Shown here: in pieces, positions 18,734 to 27,065 of the stretch
How the letters are laid out: the number at the start of each line of letters is the position of its first letter
Position numbering within the stretch: position 1 is the stretch's first letter
Origin: Planctomycetota bacterium
GTDB lineage: Bacteria > Planctomycetota > B15-G4
DNA length: 62,820 bases
Direction of reading: 5' to 3'
NCBI GenBank assembly: GCA_029259695.1
Contig: JAJDEQ010000033.1
Location: forward strand, 1-62,820
Position numbers and translations under genes: made by a program
Notes under the pieces: model-generated
What the model was told of the DNA's origin: nothing
What the model saw: the letters and a program-made list of their open reading frames with translations, nothing else
Database searches by the model: none

Positions 18734-20107
18734 TCAGGCCATCGACTTCAGCAGCGCGACCAGCTCCTCGGTCTTGGCCTGGCACAACGCGGGGTCACCG
18801 CGGGACTCGACGTTCAGGCGCACGACGGGTTCGGTGTTGCTGGGGCGCACGTTGAAGCGCCAGTCGGCGTACTCGAAACTGAGCCCGTCGATCTCCTCGA
18901 CCTCGGCGCCGGCGGCGTACCGGGCGCGCACCGTCTCCAGTGCCGCCTTGGGGTCGGCGAGGCGCGTGTTGATCTCGCCGCTCACCGGGTAAGCGGCCTG
19001 ACGTTCGGCCACGAGCTCCGAGAGGGGCTTGCCCGTGCGTGACATGGTCTGGCACACGAGCAGCCAGGGGATCATGCCGCTGTCGCAGTAGGCGAAGTCG
19101 CGGAAGTAGTGGTGGGCGCTCATCTCGCCGCCGTACACGGCGTCGGTCGCGCGCATCTTCTCCTTGATGAAGGCGTGCCCTGCTTTGCACATGACGGCTT
19201 CGCCGCCCGCACGTTGCACCATCTCCACCGTGTTCCAGACCAGGCGCGGATCGTGCACCACGCGTCCGCCGCCCTGATTGCGCAGCAGTTCTTCGGCCAA
19301 CAGACCAACCATGTAGTAACCCTCGATGAACGCGCCCGACTCATCGAAGAAGAAACAACGATCGAAGTCGCCGTCCCAGGCGAGGCCCACGTCGGCGCCG
19401 TGTTGCTTCACGGCATCGATGGTGGGGGCGCGGTTCTCCTCCAACAGGGGGTTGGGGATGCCGTGCGGGAACGTCCCATCGGGCTCGTGGTAGAGCGGGA
19501 TGAGTTCGATGGGCAGGTGGGCGGCCACCGCTTCGATGAAGGGCCCGGCGCAACCGTTGCCGGGATTGGACACGACCTTGAGCGGCTTGAGCAGCGCCGG
19601 GTCCACGTAGGTGAGGAGATGCTCGACGTATTCCTTCGAGATGTCGCGTTCGCTGCGGTTGCCACGTGTGCCGGCGTCGGCCAGGCCGCCGGCCAGCACC
19701 ATGGCCTCGATGTCCTTCAGGCCCGTGTCACCGCTGATCGGGCGGGCGCCGTTGCGCACCATCTTCATGCCGTTGTAGTCGGCGGGGTTGTGGCTGGCGG
19801 TGACGCACACTCCGCCGTCGACACCCTCGGACTCGAGGTGCATCGCGGCGAAGTAGATCATCTCGGTGCCGCACTGGCCGATGTCGATCACGTCCACGCC
19901 GGCGGCCAGCAGACCGTCGGTGAGAGCGGCGGTGATGGACGGGCTGGAGAGGCGCGCGTCGTGGCCGACGACGACCTTGCTGGCTCCGAGCAGCTTGGCG
20001 TAGGCCTTGCCGATGTCCCGGGCCATGCCCTCGTTGAGCTCGTCCGGGATGCGGCCGCGGATGTCGTAGGCCTTGAAGGCGGGCAGGCTCTTGGTATCGG
20101 TCGGCAT
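18734..20107 (-). CDS. Phosphomannomutase/phosphoglucomutase
   Basis: 457 residues of the alpha-D-phosphohexomutase family, ManB/AlgC type. It interconverts hexose-6-phosphate and hexose-1-phosphate, feeding GDP-mannose or UDP-glucose synthesis. Seen: N-terminal FKAYDIRGRIPDELNE, active-site phosphoserine loop CVTASHNPADYNG (Ser105), metal loop AWDGDFDRCFFFDE, sugar-binding loop GGEMSAHHYF, and phosphate-binding RPSNTEPVVRLNVES near the C-terminus. All key residues are present. GGGAAG serves as ribosome site. It is the last gene of a minus-strand run with the glycosyltransferase (102 bp upstream) and a nucleotidyltransferase-like protein, supporting a role in surface glycan precursor supply. 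Confidence 0.93.
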   Translation of the reverse strand: MPTDTKSLPAFKAYDIRGRIPDELNEGMARDIGKAYAKLLGASKVVVGHDARLSSPSITAALTDGLLAAGVDVIDIGQCGTEMIYFAAMHLESEGVDGGVCVTASHNPADYNGMKMVRNGARPISGDTGLKDIEAMVLAGGLADAGTRGNRSERDISKEYVEHLLTYVDPALLKPLKVVSNPGNGCAGPFIEAVAAHLPIELIPLYHEPDGTFPHGIPNPLLEENRAPTIDAVKQHGADVGLAWDGDFDRCFFFDESGAFIEGYYMVGLLAEELLRNQGGGRVVHDPRLVWNTVEMVQRAGGEAVMCKAGHAFIKEKMRATDAVYGGEMSAHHYFRDFAYCDSGMIPWLLVCQTMSRTGKPLSELVAERQAAYPVSGEINTRLADPKAALETVRARYAAGAEVEEIDGLSFEYADWRFNVRPSNTEPVVRLNVESRGDPALCQAKTEELVALLKSMA

Positions 20108-20209
20108 CGGCGTCTTCCCGGGGGTGGGGACCGGATCGGTCGGTCGGGTTGCTCGGGCGGGCAGATTACGAGGTGGCGCTGCCCGAGTCGAGACGGACGG
20201 CCGTTGCTG

Positions 20210-21751
20210 CTAGCGCGCGCGGGTGGGTCGCTGCGCCTGCTGAGGCTCGGTCGCCCTGTTGGGTTCTGGCACGTCAGCGGCGGCATCCGAGCCGGTCGTC
20301 GGGGACGCTGGCTGGGAGGACCGCTGGGAGGACCGTTGGGACGATCGCTGGGGCGACGAGTAGGAGATCTCGCGGCTGGTCGTCGGCGCGATCGGGCCGG
20401 TGGCGCCGCGGCACACCCGGGCGGCCCGGGCGAAGAGCGACTCCAGCCGCTCGGTCTGCGTTGGCAGATCGAAGCGTGCCTGGGCCGTGGAGCGGGCGCG
20501 GCGGCCCATCTGCTGGCGCAGGGCCGGGTCGTCCACCAGCCGGGTGATGGCGACGGCGAGGGCCCCCGGATTGCGGGATGGCACGAGCAATCCGTTGCCA
20601 CCGACGTCGACGATCTCGGGCAGCGCGCCCGTGACCGTGCCGACCACCGGCTTGCCGTAGACCATGGGCTCCACGGCCAGCATGCCGAAGGACTGCTCGC
20701 GCGATGCGTCGACGGCGATGTCGAGTGTGCGGTACACGGCGTCCATGTCGTCGCGGAAGCCGAGGAAGCGCATGCGCTTGCCGAGCTCCAGGTAGTCCGA
20801 CAGCTTCTCGAGCGCGGTCAGGTAGCCGTGTCGGGCGGCGTAGCTCGACTCGTCGCCCACCACCAGGAACTGTACGTCGGCGCGGTGCGTCAGCACCTCG
20901 CGCGCGGCACGCACGAAGTCCTCCTGACCCTTGCTGGGGTCGAGGCGCGAGGTCATGCCGACCACCACGGTGTCGCGGGCGATGCCGAGGGAGTCGCGCA
21001 GATCGGGCCCGTCCTGATCGACGGCCGTCTCGAAGCCGTGGTGGATGACCTCGATGCGGTCCGCCAGCGGGCCCAGCGCCTTGGCGTAGTTGCGCCGGAT
21101 CACGTCGGCTTCCGCGATGACGATCACGGCCCGGGTCATGGCTCGGCGCAGCACCCAGGAGCGGCGGTAGGGCTCGTGCAGGTGGACCACCAGGGAGCGC
21201 CCGGTGAGTTTGGAGACCACGGTGGAGACGAACAGGGTGCGCGGCTTGTCGCAGGTGTAGATGACGTCCACCCCGCAGTTCCAGACGCGCATGCACAGCC
21301 GGAACACGTTCAGCAGCAGCGCCGGGAGGTGCACCAGCTCGTGCAGCCAGGAGAGCCATCCGTGGCGCAGGACGCTGCGGGGCTTGGTCCCGAACTCGAG
21401 TGCCATGAGCGGCAGCATGGGGACGCTGTCGTACTCGCCCCGTGGGCGCCCGCCTCGCTGGCAAGCGGCGATCAGGTCGAAGCGATCCCGGTCCAGGCGC
21501 CCCAGCAGGGCCTTCTGCATGAGCACCAGGCCGCCCAGCTCGTCCCGGGTGTCGACGAACAGGATGGTCGTCCGGGGCGTGTCGTGGCCGTCCTGCGAGG
21601 CTGCTTGGGCCTGCCGGGAGGTCTCGGCTCGTGGATCGGCCCTTGGATCGGCCCTGAGAGGGGCTGCAGCGCCGTCCGGCCCGGGCTCCCCGGGTGCTGG
21701 CGGCGTGTCGGCCTCACCCGCTGGCGATGGGCGTTGCGTCGTCGGACTCAT
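20210..21751 (-). CDS. Glycosyltransferase family 4
   Basis: 513 residues from the ATG at 21751 (a TTG lies five codons before). After a Pro/Ala-rich N-terminal stretch of about 55 residues the GT-B fold begins: TTILFVDTRDELGG, then STVVSKLTGRSLVVHLHEPY. The C-terminal nucleotide-sugar-binding half shows VVGMTSRLDPSKGQEDFVRA and the GT4 EX7E motif as REQSFGMLAVEPMVYGKP, followed by GALPEIVDVGGNGLLVP. It retains or inverts a sugar from an NDP donor onto a lipid or glycan; donor and acceptor are unknown. A low-complexity Ser/Gln tail from a 12-bp repeat closes the protein. Neighbours suggest exopolysaccharide or glycan assembly. Confidence 0.88.
   Translation of the reverse strand: MSPTTQRPSPAGEADTPPAPGEPGPDGAAAPLRADPRADPRAETSRQAQAASQDGHDTPRTTILFVDTRDELGGLVLMQKALLGRLDRDRFDLIAACQRGGRPRGEYDSVPMLPLMALEFGTKPRSVLRHGWLSWLHELVHLPALLLNVFRLCMRVWNCGVDVIYTCDKPRTLFVSTVVSKLTGRSLVVHLHEPYRRSWVLRRAMTRAVIVIAEADVIRRNYAKALGPLADRIEVIHHGFETAVDQDGPDLRDSLGIARDTVVVGMTSRLDPSKGQEDFVRAAREVLTHRADVQFLVVGDESSYAARHGYLTALEKLSDYLELGKRMRFLGFRDDMDAVYRTLDIAVDASREQSFGMLAVEPMVYGKPVVGTVTGALPEIVDVGGNGLLVPSRNPGALAVAITRLVDDPALRQQMGRRARSTAQARFDLPTQTERLESLFARAARVCRGATGPIAPTTSREISYSSPQRSSQRSSQRSSQPASPTTGSDAAADVPEPNRATEPQQAQRPTRAR
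20312..20359. repeat. Four tandem 12-bp units inside the glycosyltransferase tail
   Basis: Two identical CTGGGAGGACCG units and two diverged copies (to 20359). Read on the minus strand they encode repeated Gln-Arg-Ser-Ser. The unit is a multiple of three, so copy-number change only alters the length of the C-terminal tail. Confidence 0.8.
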
Positions 21752-21935
21752 CGGGGGGTCGATCAACTGGGTGGGACGCGTCTGCGAGGCTGGGCTGTTC
21801 GGACCTGGACGCCCGGCGGATGCGGGCGATGGCTCGATCGGTTGATGGGTCTGTCAGGGGGGGGCGCCCCTCGTTGGCCGGTTCTCGACGTGGCAGTCGG
21901 ATCGGCCTCCGAAACGAACGGCTCCACCCGCATCT

Positions 21936-21965
21936 CTTATCGACGCCAGGGCAGGTGCCCTTCAA
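21936..21965 (-). promoter_or_regulatory. Possible sigma70-type promoter for glycosyltransferase-PMM genes
   Basis: On the minus strand TTGAAG (21965-21960) and GATAAG (21941-21936) are spaced 18 bp, each four of six to consensus, about 185 bp upstream of the glycosyltransferase start. It lies in one of the few less GC-rich spots of the 297-bp gap 21752-22048. In a GC-rich genome such matches can arise by chance. Confidence 0.25.
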
Positions 21966-22048
21966 TACCGACTTGGACAGTCGCCTCTACGCCGATCGAG
22001 CGGGGCGCCCACCGTGCCGGAGACCCCCGTGGCCCCTGGGGCGGCACT

Positions 22049-23422
22049 CTACGGATTCGTGGTGGAGGGCAACAAGCGCCGGAGCATCCGGCGCAGGGCC
22101 GCACCGAGGCGAGTCCCCTGGGGAGCGGCGCTTCCCGCAGTGTCCGTGTGATCGCCGAGCGGGCGACGGGCCGGGGAGGCACCGGCGTCGAGCGGCGTGC
22201 CCGGCGGGGTGAGGGGCGGCTGGATGATCGGCGTCTGAGTGATCGGCGGTTGGGAGATCGGGGGCTGGATGATCGGCGGCTGGGTGATCGATGGCGGGGC
22301 GGGAGTGCGGGTGAGACGAGCGGTGGAGGTACGCGGGCCGCGGCGCAGGTCGGAGGTCGCCGGTCGGGTGCTGTCGATGGCCACGACCCCGTGACGACAT
22401 GCGATCGCCGAGCGCAGGTCGCTGCGCGGTCCCACGATGGCATCCGGCATGACGACCACGTTCTCGAGCGCCACGTCGTTCTCGACCACGGCGCGGTCGC
22501 CGAGGACGACGGGGCCGCGCAGCTGGGCGTCGGGTTTCACGTGGACATGGCATCCGGCGCGCACGGGTCCGCGCACGATGGCGCTGCGCGGCACGATGGA
22601 TCCCTCGCCCACGACCAGGTCCGGGACCTCGGGGCGTCCCCAGGGGGCGGGCTCGACGAAGCGTCCCGCGGCGTCGTCAAGCTGGGCGCGATGGAAGGCT
22701 GCGGGCGAGTCCACGAGCACGGCGTGACCGTCGAGGGTCACGGACTCAGGGTTGTCGGTCCACTGCTCGTACACGAGGCGCAGGCCGGCGCTGGCGCCGC
22801 CCGCCATGCGCGCCACCACGGTGCGTCCGGGGCGCAGCGCCGCCTTGCGCAGGAACTCCCCGATACAGGGAGAGCGCATGATGTCCGCACGGACCTCGAG
22901 CCAGGAGGTTTCTCCGGCCAGCAGGGCGCTGCCGTCGACCGCCGCGATGGTGTCGGCGCCCTTGCTGGCCCCACCGTCCTCGTCGATGTGCACCAGCCGC
23001 AGCGGGAGCGTGGGCCGGGTGCGGTGCCCGAGGAACTCCTCGAGTCCGCCCTCCAGGCCCGGCTGCTCACGCGTGGGTGTGGGCAGGGTGACGATCACCT
23101 CCTCGATCCCCGCCGCGGCCAGTTCGTCCAGTGTGTGCTCCACGAGCTGGCGGTCGCCGATGGTGAGCATGCACACGGGCAGCGGGTCGGTGGTCGGAGC
23201 GCGTGGGACGCACGCGGCGGAGGGGGCGCCCGGGCCGGACTCGTCGGGTCCGTGTCCGATCAGGCTCCCGGACGACGGGGCAGCGTCGAATCCCGGGGGC
23301 CCGGGGGGGCCCGAGGGGGCCGCGGGGTCGGAGCGTGGGCCGAACGGGACCGGACGAGGGGGGAGCCCGGTGAGGGCGGACAGGGAGTCGCCCGCAGCGT
23401 GGGCGAGGAGCAGGGCTTTCAT
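22049..23422 (-). CDS. Degenerate sugar nucleotidyltransferase-like protein with beta-helix domain
   Basis: 457 residues laid out like NDP-sugar pyrophosphorylases of the GlmU/RfbA type but with a ruined signature. The N-terminus MKALLLAHAAGDSLSALTG aligns with the usual AAGxGTRL-PLT loop yet lacks the Gly-Thr-Arg that binds the nucleotide. About 55 Pro/Gly-rich residues then interrupt the domain before VCMLTIGDRQLVEHTLDELA. Later come VHIDEDGGASKGADTIAA and a left-handed beta-helix part (GSIVPRSAIVRGPVRAGCHV, AQLRGPVVLGDRAVVENDVA). The C-terminus is a Pro/Ile/Gln pentapeptide repeat and an Arg-rich end. It may be a regulatory or scaffold paralogue in glycan synthesis; catalytic activity is doubtful. 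It precedes the GT4 and phosphomannomutase genes. Confidence 0.7.
   Translation of the reverse strand: MKALLLAHAAGDSLSALTGLPPRPVPFGPRSDPAAPSGPPGPPGFDAAPSSGSLIGHGPDESGPGAPSAACVPRAPTTDPLPVCMLTIGDRQLVEHTLDELAAAGIEEVIVTLPTPTREQPGLEGGLEEFLGHRTRPTLPLRLVHIDEDGGASKGADTIAAVDGSALLAGETSWLEVRADIMRSPCIGEFLRKAALRPGRTVVARMAGGASAGLRLVYEQWTDNPESVTLDGHAVLVDSPAAFHRAQLDDAAGRFVEPAPWGRPEVPDLVVGEGSIVPRSAIVRGPVRAGCHVHVKPDAQLRGPVVLGDRAVVENDVALENVVVMPDAIVGPRSDLRSAIACRHGVVAIDSTRPATSDLRRGPRTSTARLTRTPAPPSITQPPIIQPPISQPPITQTPIIQPPLTPPGTPLDAGASPARRPLGDHTDTAGSAAPQGTRLGAALRRMLRRLLPSTTNP
22218..22292. repeat. Five tandem 15-bp units encoding a Pro-Ile-Gln pentapeptide
   Basis: GGCTGGATGATCGGC occurs at 22218 and again at 22263, with three diverged units at 22233, 22248 and 22278. 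On the minus strand each unit encodes a pentapeptide of the type PPI(I/T)Q, giving a rigid Pro-rich linker in the nucleotidyltransferase-like protein. Confidence 0.8.
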
Positions 23423-23557
23423 GCGCGGGGCTCCGGCTTCTGGTGCCGAGACTCCCCTTCATCGCCCCGCTCCGCTCGCCGACTTGAGCTGCCGCGGGCC
23501 GATCGCCGCGCCCATTCCGGCGCCTGCCACGCGGCCCACCGAGCGCGGGTCGCCTGC

Positions 23558-24715
23558 TCAGGCTTCCAGGCGCTCCATCACGGCACGCACGATGAGCGGC
23601 CAGGCGATCGTGGCGTCGGCCTTCACCTCGGCCCAGCGGCCGCCTTCGCTGGCCGGCACCAGCTTGCCCCAGCTCACGCTCTCGCTGTAACTGCACCCGG
23701 AGAGCCCACCCCACTCCACCGGTTCGGGGCAGATGCGGACCGCGTACGTGTAGCGGCACGGCGGGTGGTGCTTCTCCGGCACGCGCTTGCCCAGGATGTC
23801 GATGAAGGGCGCCACCTGCTGAGCCCAGTTGCGCGGGACGCCGCCGCCGATGGTGAAGATGCCGTGCCGCTGCCGGGCGACGAAGCTCTCGCGGAAGTGG
23901 TCGAGATCGAGGAACGGGTCGAACGCGATGGGTGTCCGGCCGGCGGCGATGCGACGGTGGTTGTGGGTGGCGAAATCCAACCCGAGTTCACTGTCGGTGA
24001 AGGCCGGAACGTAGATCGGTACGTTCTTCTCGTAGGCCGAGCGCAGCGGCCCGCGGCCCTCGTCGGCCCGGCTCAGGTGCTCGCCGATGAGCCGGTTCAG
24101 CTCGTGGCTGCAGAGCGTGACGCCCTCGGGAATCCGATCGAGGATCCCGTCGAGCAGGCGCTCGGTGTCGTCGAGGTTCTGCTCGAGTTCGAGCGTGTCG
24201 TAGACGCGGTTGTAGCCCTTCTTGAACAGCTCTTCGTCGCTCATGGCGGGGTCGTGCTTGAAGTGCAGCATGCCCGCCGTCTCGACCAGACCGTGGGTCA
24301 TGAGCGCGCCGGTGGACACGATCGCCTGGACCCAGCCGCGGTCGATCATCTCGGCGATCACGAGGCCTTGTTTGGCGATCGTCATCGCACCCGAGAGGGT
24401 CAGCACGCGGAAGCACGACTCGTCGCGCACCATGGCCTCGAGCACATCGGCGGCCTCGCCCAGGTTGCGCCCGCCGAACGCGGTCGAGGCCATGCCGCGC
24501 ACCAGGCCGTCGACCGACGTGAGCGCCGCCAGGTCGAGCGAGTGCACCGGCTCCAGGCCGTCCTCGTGACCGTCCGCGAGCCTGTCGCGCATCGCCGTCG
24601 GTCCGGCGGTGGAGGCGTCAGGGGGCGGCTGGGGAGCGGATGCCCCGGAGCCCTCGCCCGGGGAATCGCCGGGCCGGCCGCCCTTGGGCGTGCCGCACGG
24701 GTGGGTGTTGCTCAT
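23558..24715 (-). CDS. Deoxyhypusine synthase family protein
   Basis: 385 residues with GGAGAG before the ATG. From about residue 55 it follows the DHS fold: IVSTGALMTHGLVET (NAD-binding), LCSHELNRLIGEHL, YVPAFTDSELGLD, IFTIGGGVPRNWAQQ, and the active-site segment ESVSWGKLVPASEG with Lys351 at the position of the catalytic lysine that carries the aminobutyl group, then AEVKADATIAWPLIVRAV. In eukaryotes and archaea DHS modifies eIF5A; bacteria have no eIF5A, and bacterial members are thought to make homospermidine or related polyamines from spermidine. A 40-residue Pro/Gly-rich N-terminal extension is unusual. The SnoaL-like gene lies 99 bp upstream. Confidence 0.88.
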   Translation of the reverse strand: MSNTHPCGTPKGGRPGDSPGEGSGASAPQPPPDASTAGPTAMRDRLADGHEDGLEPVHSLDLAALTSVDGLVRGMASTAFGGRNLGEAADVLEAMVRDESCFRVLTLSGAMTIAKQGLVIAEMIDRGWVQAIVSTGALMTHGLVETAGMLHFKHDPAMSDEELFKKGYNRVYDTLELEQNLDDTERLLDGILDRIPEGVTLCSHELNRLIGEHLSRADEGRGPLRSAYEKNVPIYVPAFTDSELGLDFATHNHRRIAAGRTPIAFDPFLDLDHFRESFVARQRHGIFTIGGGVPRNWAQQVAPFIDILGKRVPEKHHPPCRYTYAVRICPEPVEWGGLSGCSYSESVSWGKLVPASEGGRWAEVKADATIAWPLIVRAVMERLEA

Positions 24716-24814
24716 GTCGCTCTCCGGAACCGCGCGCCGAGTGGGCCAGCTTCCACACAGGGAAGGTGGGGCGCAACGGCCGGTGCCACGAGGGCCCCGG
24801 GGAGCGGTGCCGGA

Positions 24815-25342
24815 TCAGGCGGTCGCGCCTGCGCGCACGAGGGCTTCCATCTGGTCCATCGTGTCCGGTCCACAGAACTCGCGCCACTCGGCGATGCGAC
24901 CGTCGCGCAGCGTGCAGATCACCGCCACCGGGAACGACCAGGCACCATCGATGCGCTTCCCGCCCCGGACGAGGTGAGTGCCCGACGCTTCGAAGTGCAC
25001 CACGGCGCGTTCCGCCGGCGCGGCCCGCTTGCGGCCGTTCGAGCGGGCTCGGGTATTGCGCGAGGGACCGTTGCCGGAGTGCTTCGGAGTGGCCGGCTCG
25101 TTCGCCGCGAGCGCGTCGACCACGCTGGCCGTGCCATCAGGGACTGCCTGCCACCAGCCGGTCCAGAGCGTGCGCAGCACGTCGTCGCCGTTGAAGACCT
25201 TGCCGTTGATCACGAACGCGTGATCCTCGGTACAGAGTGCCGACATGGCATCGAAGTCGTGCGTGTCCATCGCTTCGATGAAGGCGAGAGCGATCTCGCA
25301 GGCGGTCGGCGGGGCGGCGGTGGCGAGGGTCTGAGTGCTCAT
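24815..25342 (-). CDS. SnoaL/NTF2-like fold protein
   Basis: 175 residues of the SnoaL-like/NTF2 cone fold: ACEIALAFIEAMDTHDFDAM, SALCTEDHAFVINGKVFNGD, then AVVHFEASGTHLVRGGKRID, WSFPVAVICTLRDGRIAEWR and EFCGPDTMDQME. The family includes small hydrolases, isomerases and polyketide cyclases; many members just bind a ligand. A hydrophilic insert of about 30 residues (near 82-112, Ser/Asn/Arg-rich) interrupts the middle of the domain. The gene precedes the DHS homologue on the same strand, and they may be cotranscribed. No specific reaction can be assigned. Confidence 0.75.
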   Translation of the reverse strand: MSTQTLATAAPPTACEIALAFIEAMDTHDFDAMSALCTEDHAFVINGKVFNGDDVLRTLWTGWWQAVPDGTASVVDALAANEPATPKHSGNGPSRNTRARSNGRKRAAPAERAVVHFEASGTHLVRGGKRIDGAWSFPVAVICTLRDGRIAEWREFCGPDTMDQMEALVRAGATA

Positions 25343-25890
25343 CGGCAGGGGATCCGGCTCGGGGCGTCTCGGTGGGATCTATCGTCCAGGGTGTGTCCGT
25401 GTCTGAATGGGCGGCGCGGCGAAGGCGGTGAAAACCTGTCGTGGGCGGGGAGCGCAGGGGGCGCTCCGATCGACTCTCGACGCCCTGGGGAACGCGTCGG
25501 CCGCCGCGCTTGGCCGCAGCCAGGCCTCTCGGGCCATGCCCGGGCTGGCAAGCCGGGGACGGGTGCGGGGACCGCATCCCTGCCGGGCGGCGGTGCGGGG
25601 AGGAGAGCACAGACGGGAGACGTCATCGCGGCGAGGGGGCGCGTCCGCAGTGAGGGGCTGAAGCGTTGCCCGGTGCGGTCGACGCAGGTCACCGCGCGGC
25701 TCCTCCCCGAAGACGCGGGAGCCCGGTTCGGCCGTCCGAGCACGCAGTCTATGTGCGCTTCCCGAATCGCGGAACCCAGCGAATCGAACAAGCCGGCGAA
25801 TCGAACAACCCGGCGAATCGAACAAGCCGGTGGAATGGGCGACCGGTGAATCGGGCTAGCCGGTGGAGTGGGCGACCCGGCGGTCCGCCG
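25343..25890. other. 548-bp intergenic region with a minisatellite
   Basis: Between carA (stop at 25891) and the SnoaL-like gene, both minus strand. The right part is the 17-bp repeat array described separately. The rest has open frames on both strands but no ribosome sites or recognisable product. It must contain the SnoaL promoter; no clear -10/-35 pair was found. Confidence 0.5.
25781..25881. repeat. Six tandem 17-bp units downstream of carA
   Basis: Three near-identical units (GAATCGAACAAGCCGGC, one with ACCC for GCCG) at 25781, 25798 and 25815, then diverged 16-17-bp units to 25881, nine bases before the carA stop codon. A further degenerate copy lies at about 25761-25780. There are no unique spacers, so it is a minisatellite, not CRISPR. 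The CCGGT/ACCGG-type ends may allow short hairpins in the carA 3' region. Confidence 0.85.
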
Positions 25891-27054
25891 TCAGGCGGGC
25901 ATGTGGCGCGCGACCATCTCGCGAAAGCGGCCGAACAGGTAGAACGCGTCCCGCGGCCCGGGCGCAGCCTCGGGGTGGTACTGCACGGTGAACAGCGGCA
26001 GGTCCCGGTGGCGCAGGCCTTCGACCGTGCGGTCGTTGAGGTTCTCGTGGGTGATCTCGACCTTGCCGGCGTCGAGCGAGGCGCCGTCCACCACGTACGA
26101 GTGGTTCTGGCTGGTGATCTCGGTGCGTTCGGTGGTCAGGTCGATCACGGGCTGGTTGGCGCCGTGGTGACCGAACTTCATCTTCACCGTTCGGCCGCCG
26201 AGGGCCAGGGCGGTGAGCTGGTGCCCGAGGCAGATGCCGAACGTGGGCAGCTCCTTCGCGACCAGCGTGCGGATCGTGTCGATGGCGTAGCCGAGCGGTT
26301 CCGGATCCCCGGGACCGTTGCTCAGGAAGACGCAGTCGGGCGCATGCTCGAGGATCTGTTCCGCCGACGCCTGGGCGGGGAAGACCGTGACGTCGTAACC
26401 CGCGGCCACGAGCCCGCGCAGCTTGTTGACCTTGATGCCGAAGTCCATCACGGCGAGACGCGGGCGCGGCTGTTCGGAGTCAGCCTCGAGCCGCGGCAGG
26501 AACGGGCCGTCGAGACCCTCGGTCCACGGGTACGAACTCGCACAGGTGACCTCCTGGACGATGTCGCGACCGTGGATGCCCGGCCAGGCCTTGACCTTCT
26601 TCAGCAGCGAGTCGGTGTCGGTGTCGGTGTTGGAGATGATCGCCTTGAGCGCACCCACCTCGCGCACCTTGCGCACGATGGCGCGGGTGTCCACACCCGC
26701 CAGGCCGACGATCTCGCGTTCCGCGAGGCACGCGGCCAGGTCCTGGGTGGCCCGTTGGTTGGACACGATCGGCGACAGCTCGCGCACGACGAAACCGCTG
26801 AGGAAGCAGTCGCGCGACTCCCAGTCCTCGGCGTTGATGCCGGTGTTGCCGATCAGCGGGTAGGTCATGACGACGATCTGTCCGCGGTAGGACGGGTCGC
26901 TGATGACCTCCTGGTACCCCGACATCGCCGTGTTGAACACGACCTCCCCACACGACTCGCCGTGGTGGCCGAAGTGCGTGCCGCGATGGACCTCGCCGTC
27001 CTCGAAGACGAGCAGGCAGGGACGGGCGGCGGAGGTGTCGTCTCGGGATGTCAT
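25891..27054 (-). CDS. carA: Carbamoyl-phosphate synthase small subunit
   Basis: 387 residues. CarA hydrolyses glutamine and channels ammonia to CarB to make carbamoyl phosphate for pyrimidine and arginine synthesis. The N-terminal CPSase domain shows VVFNTAMSGYQEVISDPSY and GLAGVDTRAIVRKVRE. The C-terminal class I amidotransferase has LSNGPGDPEP, nucleophile Cys275 in FGICLGHQLTALALGG, and His360/Glu362 in VQYHPEAAPGPRD, all intact. The start ATG is 11 bp after the tsaD stop and its ribosome site (AGGA) overlaps the tsaD end, so the two genes form an operon. No carB is in the window. Length is normal. Confidence 0.96.
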   Translation of the reverse strand: MTSRDDTSAARPCLLVFEDGEVHRGTHFGHHGESCGEVVFNTAMSGYQEVISDPSYRGQIVVMTYPLIGNTGINAEDWESRDCFLSGFVVRELSPIVSNQRATQDLAACLAEREIVGLAGVDTRAIVRKVREVGALKAIISNTDTDTDSLLKKVKAWPGIHGRDIVQEVTCASSYPWTEGLDGPFLPRLEADSEQPRPRLAVMDFGIKVNKLRGLVAAGYDVTVFPAQASAEQILEHAPDCVFLSNGPGDPEPLGYAIDTIRTLVAKELPTFGICLGHQLTALALGGRTVKMKFGHHGANQPVIDLTTERTEITSQNHSYVVDGASLDAGKVEITHENLNDRTVEGLRHRDLPLFTVQYHPEAAPGPRDAFYLFGRFREMVARHMPA

Positions 27055-27065
27055 GGGGCCAAATC

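Noticed and set aside
19109..25849. A 2246-codon open frame on the plus strand across the glycan and DHS genes
   Set aside because: It is the mirror of several well-supported minus-strand genes in a GC-rich genome; no ribosome site and no family. Similar long mirror frames at 270-1622, 9811-12105, 10514-12766 and 36755-38818 were dropped for the same reason.
25781..25881. CRISPR array
   Set aside because: Units are directly adjacent 17-mers with no unique spacers, and no cas genes occur in the window.
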